Shown here: positions 41,540 through 54,051 of the stretch, in pieces
Numbering within the stretch: position 1 is the stretch's first letter
Layout: each line of letters starts with the position of its first letter
Source: Drosophila persimilis
Taxonomy: Eukaryota; Arthropoda; Insecta; Diptera; Drosophilidae
DNA: 64,000 nt
Direction: 5' to 3'
Assembly (NCBI RefSeq): GCF_003286085.1
Contig: NW_020825294.1
Span: forward strand, 9,114,001-9,178,000
Notes under the pieces: generated by a model
The model's database searches: none
What the model was told of the DNA's origin: nothing
Seen by the model: the letters and a program-made list of their open reading frames with translations, nothing else
Translations under genes and position numbers: made by a program

Positions 41540-44500
41540 ATATTTATGTCAGTCGTTCCTATGATAAGTTGACAATCTGAGTTGCCAGCAAAAGTTACCT
41601 GAAAATAATAAATTTGAATGAGGACTAACTTCCAAAAGCCATACGAAACTTTAGACGTTTGTTTATATATTATACAGAGTATAGAGCACATAGAGTTGAC
41701 AGAAGACTTTTGTCATTACGTGTTTGGCAGTTCGAGAGACCTAAAAGATTTGTGTAGTAGTTGATAGTAATGGTCTAAGAATGGTACGATCCATACGCAT
41801 ATATTAATACCATCCTAGTGAGACCCCTACTAGAAGACTTTGCTATTATAAAACAACCAACAGAATAAAAACTCGCAAAAAAACATTGTTTTCAAGGGTG
41901 GCAGCAATAAAAAGGAATGAAGCACGATATTAGGGCAATAGCAGACATTTCATATCTCTACATTTCGTATCGCAGAAGCTTATACTGGAAAGTGCTCGGC
42001 AATAACATAAGAAATGCCAGCTGCCTGTCAGTCATTAAAGGGTTAAGTATCGCCATATCAAGAAGACCAAATATCTAACGAAAACAGACAAACAGCAGGC
42101 TTCCGCCAGCCCACTCCGGTAATCGTTTGGACCGAGTGCAAAAGGGCTAAGCAAATATTTGCAGTGGCAACCTCGCAAATGAGCTTCAAGCCCCAAAGAC
42201 AGAAGGCACACAGAAGCTGTGGACGGCTGGATCAGGGGCAGGGGACGATGTCGTTGTCGCTGGCATTTCAAAAGGACCTATGCTCCGGCGGAAACGGAAA
42301 CAACAACTTTCCCGCACTCCGGCGAGCATTGCAGGCGGTCCCGGGCTCCTTGTCGTGGCTGCCGTTTAATGACATTTTTGCGCCCATTTGAGCTTCCGCT
42401 GCCTTCCTGGTCTGCCTGTGTGCGCCTGTCTGCCTCTCTGACTGACTGTCGATTTTTGCAATAATTTACTTAAGAAAATTCTAAATATGTTTTCCAGGAG
42501 CCTCTGCTTCTGCCACTGCCTTCTGTGTGGCAATTGTTTATTGCATCAGTCCGTCTGAAGACGATAAAATGCTGTGAAAATCCAGCGGGAGTATCCAATA
42601 AATCGTTGTTTGCTCAACCTCATCCTCAACCTCTCTTGCTTGACCTTCAAAGCTCCTGCCGTGGCCATCCCATCTCCGTCGGCTTTTTATTGCTCCGTGT
42701 TTGCTTGTATTTGCCTCCTTTTGTCTGCTGCTTGGCTTTTTCCAAAGGGTTTAATTGTCCTTTTTGTCCGCCTTTTGTTGACATAGGTGGGCCGGAACGA
42801 GGGACCCGCCCATATGCTCTTCCAAATGCTCGTGCGTATTATGAATGGCTTTGGGATCTAATGTATTTTTTTGGGGGTACGGGTACGGCAACAACAAGAG
42901 TGTTAATTAACATGTATAAATCCGTCGCTGATAGACTGGAGGCAGTAAATTTGAGCTGATTTAGGTGGAAATGGGAACGTGAGGGTTGGTCCACGGTCCA
43001 ATTGGGATGAAAACTTTTAAAGAGTCGTTGAAAAGCGGATTATGCTTGATAAATTGCAGGAACACAGCTAAATCTTCAGATTATTACAGATCCAGTTCTA
43101 TGTAAGGGCCGTGCCAGTGGGTAAATGTTTCTTTATACACGATAAATGTGTGTTTTGCAATGAATACTATCTAGAGTGTATCTGGGAAATACCTATCTAC
43201 TCTTGCATTATAAAATATCCATCAAACTTTCCGGCCTTTTCACCAAACCATATATTTCGATATGGAAAGTCGCTTTTTACCTTCACTGTCCTCCCTCTGT
43301 CCTCTGTCCTCTGTTGCTGCCTTTGCGGTGCCTTTGCATAAACCATATCTGGATGGCCAATAAATCCACAAGCTGTAAATCTCAATAATGCGAGGCGGAG
43401 CCATTAAAAGTCAATGGAAAGCTGAGCGGAAAAAGAGCTTGTCAAAACGTCCGCATAATTCAGCCGGAAAGCTTCACGCCATCTCCTCCGGCTCTCCGGC
43501 GAAGTGGAGCTACACCCCCACTCGGAGCTCCTAGTGCGATCCGAGCCTGAGCTCATAATTCTCGCGCTTCCCGACATCAGATTGAATTTTCGCAATGAAT
43601 GCGACTTTTTGCTGATGATAGATGCATTTGGGCGCCAGGCGATTTGTTGCGCATTCTTTGGCGCAGTGCGAATACGACAATTTATGCGACTTTGTAATGC
43701 AATTCATAAGCTGCTGCGCTGTGCAAGCTGTCGGTGCCGCTGCCCTGCACCGAAAGTCGCGATTTATTGTTCTGCCAAGTGGCCAATGTAAGCAGAGAAA
43801 TTGTCCATCCAATGCATTCGATATTGCCCGGGGCAAAAACTCCTTTATATGATAATGCCAACTTCATTCCCCATAAAACGGAATTGGGTCTTTGGCGGCA
43901 TACAAAGTATAACAATCGAAATAAGCCACGAACCAGGTCGTCCGAGCCCCATTTCCCCACGTAAATAACATAAATCCCATAAATGCGAGTATTTGATGAT
44001 GAATAGCAAATATAACCATGTCTTTCTGCATTTTTTCAGCATCCTTTCCACATCCTCTTCATCCCAGCTCTCTTCGGGCTCCATTACATGCCTGCTGCAA
44101 GTTTAATTATTGAGTTGGAACTGCCTCTGGCCCGCTCATACTTCAGTCTTGTTTGCTCAGTCATTTAGCCAGTCTGTTATTCTGTCAATGTTGACAGCCA
44201 CCGTCGCCGCCGTCATCGCTAAACGCCTCACTTGGCATTCCTGTGGAGCGTGGCAAAGGGTGTGGAAGAGCATTAAAACAATTTTGTTAATTAAGTAGGA
44301 AAAATTGTTAGTTTATTTACTCGTCAACTTTGCCAGTGCCAAACACCTCACATTCGCAATCTCTTCCTCCTGTTCCCTGCCCACTGGCTTTTTTCCTGTC
44401 GTATCCTGGCAAGTTTTAGAGTTTGCTTAAAATTCTCAAGTGCACAATTAATTAGTAAAGTTGGGCCAAAGGAAAAGCCAAAGGAAAAACAAAAGCGCAA

Positions 44501-47500
44501 GCAGTTTTCCACTCCCTCATTCTCTCTCTGTCCCTCGAGCTGGAATTTATGGCTCATTTTGATTAGACCCGTGGAAAAGCATCGCAAGTTTGCGCCAGTT
44601 CTAAACTACGAAGAAAAGCTGTAAGTAGCCTAAGCTCTTCCTGATTATTTCCTCAATGAATCCGTCGAGTGTAGGCGGAAAATTGAAAATTGATTGGGAC
44701 TTGCCTAAGTAACGAAAACGATTCCGTGGAATTCTCTTCTTGATTGTATTTTTTGTGGGTAGGCTCTTACGATTGTTGGTCAATAAAATTAAATTGTAAT
44801 TGGATTTAACTATGCATTGAAATGGATGAGTGGACTAGGAAATGGCAATGCTGAGGAGTGGTGGGAGGAGTTTAAGAAAACGCAAAAGAAGGAAATGCGG
44901 AACCCAAGGAAACCAAATTAAATACTTATTCTCTTGAATATTTTAGAAAATTAAATTCACAATTATTACGCCAGCGCCACGAACTACTTGTGGCGCGGCG
45001 GCAATAAATGGAACCTGCAATTCCCAAGTTCGCAACATTCATCAGCAACATTCTTCGTAACATTGTCTTCGCAACATATATGAAATTTCCAAATTCGCAG
45101 CATTTATCCACAAATGAATTAAAATGAATCCGGCACACACACAATAACTGCAGTAGTAAGTATTATAACTTAAAATTTATAAGTGTTAAAGGCTAAAAAC
45201 ATATATTTTTATTTTACATATCGCGCTGCACACTCCACGCACTCACTCGCCGAAAAGGGAGAAAGGAGCTAGCTGCCGAAAGTGAGTTCCCCACAAAATT
45301 AATACTATGTCCCTCTACTCTTTGAGTATCGTAATTCGAAAACTATTCGCACTATATTCGACGATATTTCAGCCGACGTTACGCCTCATATCACACCAAA
45401 TTTCTCACGAAATTTGTGCTCTAAAGAAAATTAAAATTCACATGAGAAAATTTAACTAGCGTTGGTTATGGATTATTAATTTATATTTTTAAATTGAGTA
45501 ATTGGCAAAGCAAAGCTACAGACATGTTTTCGGTTTTCTAGGCTGGTTAATTTCCGTTGCAAATGATATTGAAAATTGCAGCAAATTTTCAAATCAATTT
45601 GAGCAATTTCTTTAATTAATTAGTGAATTTTTGAAGGTGGCAATGCAAGTCATCCCAATAACTACCTGGGACTAAAACTTGCACTGAAAACAATGGCAGG
45701 TGGACAACAGCGATGTAAAAACTAGTTCAGTATCACTGCAAGTCAGGAAACTGTTATGCAATCCCCACCTATTCTGCATTAACCATGGCCAGATGAATGA
45801 ACCATCCAAAACAATAACCGCAGGTAAGGTGGAAACGATACAGCAGATTGGCTAAAGTCTGCAACCATGACAGACAAAAGAAAACCCCAAGAAAAAGAAG
45901 GGGCAATAGTGGCTAATGACGAATCTTTGATACGCTCTCTATGGTTAGAGACCCTTGAAGTCAGTGCTCCAGTGCTACCTCTAATTTTAATAGAGGTTAC
46001 GGTAGTTCATTCTTTGCACATTTTACCATATACCCATCTTCAACAAAGAGTATAGAATGCCAAACATGAAAAAAAAAACTAAAACAATTGCGGTCCTCTG
46101 GGTTGTCTTCTCACTGCACTTCACAGTTTTCGTTTTCATTTTCATTTGCATTGCATTTTCATTTTCCCTTCCATTACAATGCTTCGAGTATATCAAAACT
46201 CTAAATGTTTTGCTGCCTCTATTTGACTTTAGCCCCGTTTTGTGGTGTTATAGGCCAACGAGCTCATTACTTTCAATCAGCTGCATTAGCCAGGCCCAAC
46301 ATTGTTTGCTTTCGTTTACAAGTGCTTGGAAAACTCCGTCTGTCGGCAGTCGCGGAAAAGCATTTTATGTCATTCCCTTTTTTTCGGACTGGGCACTCCC
46401 TAATTGTAACTTGTCTCTTGGCTTTTCTCTGCCTTGGCCGTGGCCAGAATTAATTGCTACTGCATCTGCATTGGCTGACAATGCTTTTTACGAGTACCTT
46501 TTATTTTTCTTTGCCAGTTCGTGAACTCGGGGGCTGGGTTGTCTCTCAAACTATTGCAAAACGTGAGGGAGAATCGGCTGAAGATGCCATCTGTTTCACC
46601 TCAGATAAACACCTCTGGGAAAAGTCGGAAATAAGAGCCGGCAAGGTAAGACCATGGCCCCAAAATAAAGAATAAAATAAAATAGTATGAATAAAATATA
46701 TATATATTTTAAAAAATTCCCTCAAATATATAATTATTTACACATATTAATCAAGATCAATGGCACACTTTTCAGCAAAGCATTAATTTTTAAATTTATT
46801 TATCCGTTGTCGGTGTCTTGTTTAAAAGCTCCGCCTGCAGGTCTTCGTATTCTTTTCGGCTGTGGATGGATGCTGCTGGAGCCTGCAGGTGGCCAAGTGT
46901 TGCAATCAATAATTGCGCATAACGATATAGAGTATTGTGAAACCCATTCAAATCTGTCGTCGATAATAAAACACCAAGAGAAATTCACTGTAGAAAGGTA
47001 GAGTTTTCTTTGAAAATCAAACGTACTTGGTGGAAGCTGAATGGATTTGAAATGGAAACCTTTGACTCAAATTATGATCTACTAACGCGATTAAAGAATA
47101 CAAGTCCTATCTTAAAAGGGAACTCTTGATACAAGCCCAAAGATTGTTGAATTACTTATGGATAAGGGAATCCCCATTCCCATCCGTTCGATTTGAGGTG
47201 GATTATCTGGCGCTTCTCTGAGTGTAGCGAAGCCTGTGCAATGATATGGAAATCGGGGTTTCGGCTACACGCAACTCCTCTGCACATGAAACCGAAATAC
47301 TCGTATGAAAACAAACAACAACCGACTCCCCTCAAAGCAATGTCACCCAGCCGCAGACCCGGTGCCGGGTCGTTCGTGAGTGCCATTTTCGGTAGTTTTT
47401 CATTTTTTCATTCGCTTCTTGCGCGGACGCAGCTTTTAAAAAGCTCTTAGTCTACGGCCTGATAACTACTGGCACAGTACCCCACAACCACAACCGAGTG

Positions 47501-47590
47501 GCGCACTCAATTAGAAGCGAGCCTCCCATTTAACCCGATGTGTCGCTCATTCCTACGTGATTTAAATGCGAACTTCGTGAGACTAAAGTA
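41540..47590. other. 6-kb region with no recognised gene
   Basis: AT-rich DNA with scattered short frames on both strands, none with a signal peptide plus splice context, domain or codon bias that I can support. A 155-codon frame near 46.06-46.52 kb is Phe/Leu/Ser-rich and typical of T-rich non-coding DNA. Confidence 0.5.
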
Positions 47591-47889
47591 ATGGCCGGGC
47601 TCATCGCGGTGCTGGTGTCTTTACTTTCCCTGAATCCACTCTCAGAGGCATGTAAGTGAGGATGAGGATGATCGCGACGCCGATAAGGACTGTGTGATTT
47701 GTGTGCATAAATACTTATCGTATACTCAACGCGTGTTTCTCCGCGGTTTCTTTTTTTAGCCAACTACCATATAGAGGCGTTGCAGTTCTTCTTGCGTAAT
47801 GGAAACTTCGATTTGAATCCATTCAACTGTCATTTATGGCTGTGGGAAACGTGTCCCAGGCGGTACATAGGATTCCAACTTTTCACCAG
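47591..47889 (+). CDS. Alternative or orphan first two exons of a pancreatic-type lipase
   Basis: Two small exons read from splice sites. The first, 47591-47651, encodes MAGLIAVLVSLLSLNPLSEA, a perfect signal peptide, and ends at GTAAGT in phase 1. The second, 47760-47889, encodes a segment with GNFDLNPFNCHL, ETCPRR and IGFQLFT and ends at GTGTGT in phase 2. The sequence aligns with the first two exons of the lipase gene starting at 49633 (SGALDLNVLRCFL, CPSPHIEHRLFA) with the same intron phases and the same two cysteines. Because the phase-2 end is compatible with exon 3 at 51169, these exons may be an alternative promoter and first-exon set. No further lipase exon lies between 47890 and 49632, so the other possibility is a truncated tandem duplicate. 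Confidence 0.65.
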
Positions 47890-49632
47890 GTGTGTTGCAA
47901 AAGTCTTGAAAGTGTGCTTCCAAATATAACCTACATGGATGGGCACTTACATTCTATGATCTACTACTGAAATTGTGTAATTTTGAGAAACAAAATGGTA
48001 CCGGAAACCCAGAATTTATTTTGAGAATCTTTATTGTAGAACCTTTTAAATATTCAGTTCGGTATGAAACGAAGGGTATTGCAAAATTTGCTCATTATAA
48101 GAGTTATTCCTCCAGATGATCGCAGAGAGCGAAGAATTATGTTTAATTCGCCAAGAGATCTCAAAAAAAAGGAAAGATGGTAATCCTTTTTATTCAAATA
48201 TTCGATAAATCCGAATGGAATTAATTATCTGCGAAGAATTTTAGAATTCTACGAGCTTTGTAGCTTGGATACACAGACAGACTTAGAGAAGATTATTCTA
48301 GAGAAATGTATTATACGCTGTGTGTATAAAATTTAAATATTTTAAAATGCAAAAATTATCTTAATATGCTACAAGCATTTTTTCGCGTACATATCAGTGG
48401 ATTTTCGATCGGATAAGAAGCATTTACTACTTTCGGAATCGTATTGAAACAATCGCTTGTTGGCCAACATTGACCGCTCTAAACGTAAACACTTTCCAAT
48501 CTTTCACTTTTCTGTGCCTATGTAAGGCATGTGTGCTTTGGTTTAGCCCATCATTTGGCTGCAGAAGACAAAAGCAATTCATTAAGGTCGCAAGCAAGTA
48601 TGCAAAAAGATTTGGGATTGATAACATTTTGCAACTGACAGAAAAATGAGCCGACATTTGAAAAGAAACCCCAACTACGAGTATGGAAATAATGTCAAAT
48701 CGAATCGCGAGAATTCGCATGCCATGCGACTGGTTATGTAAATGAAACAAGGGCGAATTACGATCCGCAGACACCATGAAGGAGGCGACGGCATTGAGTT
48801 GGAAAATGAAATCAAAACATCAATTTCCAGATGAAAACTCATAATCAAAGTCAGTGCAGCGCGATGCAGCGTTGCGTGCGCCATGGATACTCATTTCTCA
48901 GACGTCGCCAGGCAGACACCCGGCCACAGCAAGACCAAAGTCGTTCACGTTTCCAGCCAAGTTGGAGGCGGTCGAGGCAAAGTCAAGGCAACAACCGGCA
49001 GCGCAGAGCCCATTCTATGGCCAGTTTTTGCCGTTGAGCTCCCGTTGCGCTGCCGTTGCCTTGGACTGCAATTTCCCCGGTCGCGTTTTTCACGCTGCGC
49101 ATTCGCAGCGCGTCGCGCGAATGTGCAAGACGTTGTCCGGATGTGGCCGCGAAACAACCAAAATTGAAGAGTTCGATGTAAAGGATTGTGGTGAAGTCGA
49201 ACGAATCGACGAAAAAATATGTGATCAGAGTGCAAATTACCGATTAGTGGACACTTTATGCGGAAAATGTAGAGTGGAATTGGTTTATAAATCAAAAAAA
49301 AAATATGTGAAAGAAAGAAACTTCAAAATTAAAGCGAGTTATTAAACACGTTAATATCGCAGTAAATATAAAAAATAATTTAAAATTTAAAAAACGTATA
49401 GCATATACATATACAAAACAAAGCAATACTATAACTATATATATTTACATATATCTCATCGGTCTATGCAACAAACTTGTATGAACAAAGTGAAAGCCAA
49501 ATTGCAAATATCTAAAGTGAAATATTTATATCCCGGACAACACATCTGAATGCAGTTTTATTTAAAAAATTCCACACTGCCATCAGAAAGGAAATTTATT
49601 CAAATTAATCAGAGAGTCCGCCCCAGCTAAAA
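47890..49632. other. Spacer between the two first-exon sets
   Basis: No lipase exons are seen here. A GC-richer patch at about 48.86-49.34 kb carries overlapping frames, including one ATG-initiated 74-codon frame listed separately. Confidence 0.5.
49121..49345 (+). CDS. Hypothetical 74-residue cysteine-containing ORF (uncertain)
   Basis: The frame is open from further upstream but only with a GTG; the first ATG is at 49121. The 74-residue product has eight cysteines arranged as MC, GCG, DCG, KIC and TLCGKC, and a Lys-rich tail. It has no signal peptide and I do not recognise a family. The stop TAA at 49343-49345 is followed by AT-rich sequence. It could be chance, part of an untranslated leader of the lipase gene, or a lineage-specific small protein. 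Confidence 0.25.
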   Translation: MCKTLSGCGRETTKIEEFDVKDCGEVERIDEKICDQSANYRLVDTLCGKCRVELVYKSKKKYVKERNFKIKASY

Positions 49633-52214
49633 ATGAAATATCTTTTCGTGTTTTGCCTTTTCACACTCATTGCCAAAGGTACTACCTACGCATATAGAAG
49701 TGCGGAAATTAAACCAAAAACATATCAATGGGTATAGACCATCAGTACATAAACCTGCCCGAACATTTTCAGATGTCCAAGCATTGCTGATAAACCAAAT
49801 GGACTGGAAGAACCTCCTCAGCAGCGGTGCCCTGGACCTAAACGTCTTGCGCTGCTTCCTGCGCGACAAGAACTTCTGCCCCAGTCCCCATATCGAGCAT
49901 CGACTGTTTGCGCCGTAAGTGGAGAGTGGAGAGTGGATTGTGGGGCCACGCCATCGATGATTTAGTATGTGAGCGATCGGGGAGAGTTCCTATAGAGTTC
50001 TTATGGAAGATGTCCCACAGTGCGGGAGAAAGTTAAGTCAGGTGTTAGGCAACTCGATTTCCTCACTCGGTTAGTGTGTCATCGCCCAAAATACAAAATA
50101 CAGAGTTGTGCGACAAGAAGGATATGGCTGGCGAATACCAAAAAATAAGAGTGCAATTAATGGGCGAGCAACTTGTTTCGCAAACCGGACGCTGACCCAC
50201 TAAGGAGAGATGCTCCGAGCTGCACAAGGCCTGAATCAGCCCCACTGACCGCTAAACTTGGTCGACATCAATTGGCATCAATTGGAGTTAATAATTGACA
50301 AATAAAATGTTTAACAAACAACGGTCGAAGTCGTTCAACTCGTCTGGCCCAACTCTGCCCCTGCCAGACAACTCCCGATCACCAGCTCCAGTCCAAAGAT
50401 GCGCTCTTGGTATCACCATATCCGGAGTGCAGTGGCGGCATTGTTGCGGTAACATGAGATGCTCGAGACGATTACACGTGAGGACCGTTTAACAAGTCGA
50501 AGATTGACGGTTGAGTAACATTTAAGAGTTACGGGACTAAGCCATTCATTCTTGGAAATAGAAGATCGAAGCTTTCTTTAATGGCATGGAGGATTTCTAG
50601 AGAAAACAAAGGAATGGACTACAGTGAACAGATCCGGCCTGAGGCCGTGCTTGCCGCATCCAAAAGGGACATCGATTTTGCACTCAATTGTGCCCAATGT
50701 TAACACCAAAAACATCGCCCTTCTATACTGATCCACAATATCATCAAACAATTATATGTACATACATACATATATTTAAATTTTATGTCTTCTGTACTTA
50801 CCTTATCATTAATCTGGTTCTCTCTCACAACGAAGTTTTCACAAAGTACTCTTTTTTTGTCGGGAATACATTGTATGTTTATAAAGATAAACTCATTTGC
50901 ACTTAAGGGTGGGATTTCCTTCCCATTTCTCGTAATTGAAAGCACATTAATTTTTCACCGATCGGGGGTTGCGCTTATAAAAGTGTCTGAGAAGATCATC
51001 CAAACTAGATGAAATAAGCAGTAGCTTTTTCTGCTACAATTCCATAGTCACTGAAGTGTGAACATCTGCAGAGTTACATAAGTGGACGTAGTTCCATAGT
51101 ATGTGATTAAGCTCAACTTCAATTAGGTGCATTACAATTTAACAAAATCGCTTCCGTCTGTCTTCCAGCAATGGGCCACGTCGCGGAGTGGCTTTGAATG
51201 TAAAATCCCCGACGAGTCTGTACCAGGGCGGCTTCGGAAAGCATCGGGAAACGGTCTTCATAATCCACGGCTTCAACGGCACAGCCATTGACGTGCATCT
51301 GCAGTTCCTGAGGGATGGTTAGTGGCGTGACCGTGGCCATGGGCTACCAGATGGAACGTTGATTTTTCTCATTGTCATTATACAGCATATTTATCGCGCG
51401 ACTTCAACGTGATTACCGTGGACTGGCGGCCCTTGACGCGATATCCCTGTTATCTGCATTCCCTCATAAACACCAGACTCACGGCGCAGTGCACAGCACA
51501 GATCTATGCATTTCTCACCCATTATGGCGCCGTCAGAGAAAAAATCACCTGCGTGGGCCATTCCTTGGGGGCCCACATCTGTGGCATGATCAGCAACCAC
51601 TTGACCAAGAAGCAATATCGCATAATAGGCCTGGATCCGGCCCGTCCTCTAATCGAACGAAAGAAGAGCAACACCTTCCGCCTATCTCTCGACGATGCTA
51701 GTGTCATACAAGTTCTCCATACAAACGCCGGATTCCTCGGCCAGGAGGACAACACGGGGCACCTCAATTACTGCGTAAACGGAGGGCGTATCCAACCGTA
51801 CTGCAAGGGAAATCCCATTAGTAAGAACTCGCAATATGTTAGTCCAATCTGCTCTATGCCGATTTCGTACCAATTTCTTTCCTTGGCAGGACGATACCGC
51901 TGTTCGCATTTCCTGAGCATTTGTTACCTGGCCTCGGCCACGTACAAGCATAAGAAGTTCGTGGGCGTGCCCTGCCCCAATGGGTGTCAGAATATCAGCG
52001 GGCCCAAGCGATTGCCAGTCAGCGGTAAAATGAATCCGTTCGAGTTTGTCTCGCTTCTGCGGGAGTACCATATAGGCAACGATGCCCCGGACGAGTAAGT
52101 GCCAAATAAGGTTCTTTAATTTCAAATGTATCAAAAACACATGCTTCCAGCGCCCGTGGCTGCATTTGCATAGATGTGCCTTATGCCAAGCACTGCCCCT
52201 TCACGGATATGTAG
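49633..52214 (+). CDS. Secreted pancreatic-type (lipase/PLA1 family) lipase
   Basis: Six exons: 49633-49678, 49773-49914, 51169-51317, 51386-51820, 51890-52094 and 52151-52214. All junctions are GT-AG and phase-consistent, giving 346 residues. The signal peptide is residues 1-15. The triad is visible: nucleophile Ser in GHSLGAH, Asp in GLDPARP and His in LHTNAGFLG. The oxyanion strand is FIIHGFNG. A cysteine-rich C-terminal part follows, with GHLNYCVNGG, CSHFLSICYL and a short tail CICIDVPYAKHCPFTDM. The lid is short, as in insect lipases, whose substrates are often galactolipids or phospholipids rather than triglycerides (family knowledge). Intron 2 is long (1254 bp). A homologous pair of first exons lies 2 kb upstream and could feed into exon 3. 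From memory the D. melanogaster counterpart is probably CG6431; I leave the symbol empty. Confidence 0.88.
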
Positions 52215-52829
52215 AAGCTGGCCACCAACTAGGTTTTCACTACAAAATATAGCTGTTGGCAATAAATTGAAGTACAAAATATTCTGTTGCCGCCTTAGTG
52301 CATTTTTGAATTTATTTATCGGCCCTGAGCACGCTATTTGCGTGCCACCTGCTGGTAGATGTTGGCCGACGAGGTTGGCCACTAGAACTGTTGAACTTTT
52401 TTATTTAAAAATTTTCTTAAATTAGCTAATCCTGTAGAAATTGTCTCAAACATAAAACTGGATAAAACTGTCTAGGCAGGGCTAAGGGTTTTAGTAAGCC
52501 AGCATTATTCAACGGAATATCAAAATTGAGCAAAAGGAACGATTACTCTCTTACGTTTTTACACTAAAACCATTTTTAAGGCAAAATCCGATAAAAGCAA
52601 GTATTTAAAATAAATCAGTCGAATAGAAAATAGGTTCATTAATTGGATAAAATTGTGTGGGCAGGGCTGAGAAATCTATCTAGCCAGTAATATTCGACGG
52701 AATATCAAAAACGAGGAATATGTATAATAGAACTTGAATTCCAGTATATTTAAGGTATATTTTCAAAATGAGCCGGTATATTTTGGTATATTTCTGAGGG
52801 TCGGGCGGTAAATTTTGTCGACAAATCCG
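52215..52829. other. Spacer with an imperfect direct repeat
   Basis: Between the lipase and the RTF2-family gene. A roughly 75-bp unit occurs twice, at about 52459-52532 and 52643-52719, sharing GGATAAAA, GGCAGGGCT, AGCCAG and CGGAATATCAAAA in order. The core promoter of the RTF2-family gene begins near 52765. Confidence 0.65.
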
Positions 52830-52840
52830 CGGTCACACTA
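52771..52840 (+). promoter_or_regulatory. TATA-less core promoter of the RTF2-family gene (Motif 6 and Motif 1)
   Basis: Two GGTATATTT words at about 52775-52794 match Drosophila core promoter Motif 6. CGGTCACACTA at 52830-52840 matches Motif 1. This combination is typical of broadly expressed TATA-less fly genes. The start codon follows at 52992. Confidence 0.7.
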
Positions 52841-52991
52841 AAAACAAGAGAAAACACAACGAACAATTAGATTTTTTTCTAAAAAAATAATACTGCGGGC
52901 AAGGAAGCTATCATTGGCAATTTTCAACATCGTGCCACGCTGCTTAAGGGTAACATAATAAGCACGGTAGCATAGCATAGCAAAAGCAATC

Positions 52992-53946
52992 ATGGGATGC
53001 GATGGCGGAACTATTCCCAAACGCGATGAGCTGGTCCGCGTCAAACAAAAGCCAGAACAGGTAAATATCATCGAATATCATCAGCGCCATGGAACTCAAA
53101 ACTAAAATTGAATTGTGTATTGTGCAGAAAGACAAAGACGCGGAGCGGGAGTTTCGCTGGCTGCACTGCACTCTGACGCAGCAGCGCCTGCAGGAGCCCA
53201 TAGCCATGTGCGGAATGGGCAGATTGTACTCAAAGCAGAGCCTCATCGAGAGGCTGCTGGAAAAGGAGAAAATGCCCGAGATGTCCGAGCATGTGAAGAG
53301 CCTAAAGGACATTAAAACTCTACAATTGACCCCCAATCCCGCCTTCACAGAAGAGGACAAGACCGAGGGACTGCTAGACACTCGTCATGCCCCATATATA
53401 TGCAAGCTGATTGGGCTTGAGATGTCAGGAAAGTTTCGATTCGTTGCACTTTGGAGCTGTGGATGTGTGGTGTCCGAGAGAGCCCTGAAACAGATTAAAG
53501 GAAACTCGTCCAGCACTTGCCCCTTGTGCCAGACCCCCTACAGTGTCGAGGACATAGTCGTTCTGAACGGTAATGAAGAGGACTTGGAGCTGATGAAGGT
53601 CAAAATGGAAATGCGAGCAGCCAAAAGGAAGTCGTCGAAAAAAGACAAAAAGGAGGCCAAGAAGGTGGAGATTAAAACAGAGACCGACGAGTCTTGTGCG
53701 TCCACGGTTGTGACTGAGAAGCCCTCAACCTCAACCAGCTCAAAAGTCAAGGTAGTCGCCAATCCCAAGCGCTTGGGGACTGCGAACGCCATGCAGGACC
53801 CCGAACTCAAGCGATTGAAAAACGACTTCAGCGTGGCCAAGGACCCAAAGGCCAGCGATGTCTACAAATCCCTCTTTACCTCCCACAAAACGGAGAAGGA
53901 GCAGGAGCGTGCCCACTGGGTCACCTACAATCCATTCTACAATTAG
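52992..53946 (+). CDS. RTF2-family replication termination factor homologue
   Basis: Two exons, 52992-53060 and 53128-53946, with a 67-bp intron in phase 0; 295 residues, close to the usual size of about 300. The N-terminus MGCDGGTIPKRDELVRVK is the diagnostic RTF2 start. It is followed by a conserved EFRWLHCTLTQQRLQEPI segment and a RING-like region with Cys/His pairs at WSCGCV and CPLCQTPY. The C-terminal third is Lys/Glu/Ser-rich and disordered and ends VTYNPFYN. RTF2 proteins act at stalled replication forks and link to the ubiquitin/proteasome shuttle DDI in animals (family knowledge). The promoter is of housekeeping type, and AATAAA at 53950-53955 starts only four bases after the stop. 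Confidence 0.92.
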
Positions 53947-53949
53947 TTT

Positions 53950-53955
53950 AATAAA
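53950..53955 (+). terminator. Polyadenylation signal of the RTF2-family gene
   Basis: AATAAA just past the stop codon, about 97 bases before the ATG of the next gene, so the two genes are almost back to back. Confidence 0.6.
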
Positions 53956-54051
53956 ATATTCCCAAGATTGCTGTGCGTTAAAAATCATATTTGCAGACAA
54001 CTCCAAAACCATTTGATAGAATAAAACTAAACACGAAACGAAACTCCGACA

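Noticed and set aside
46057..46524. 155-codon Phe/Leu/Ser-rich frame that looks membrane-like
   Set aside because: Hydrophobicity comes from T-rich DNA; no upstream splice context or conserved motif.
48854..49120. Upstream extension of the small cysteine-containing ORF to 163 codons
   Set aside because: The extension starts with GTG and two other frames are open over the same bases.
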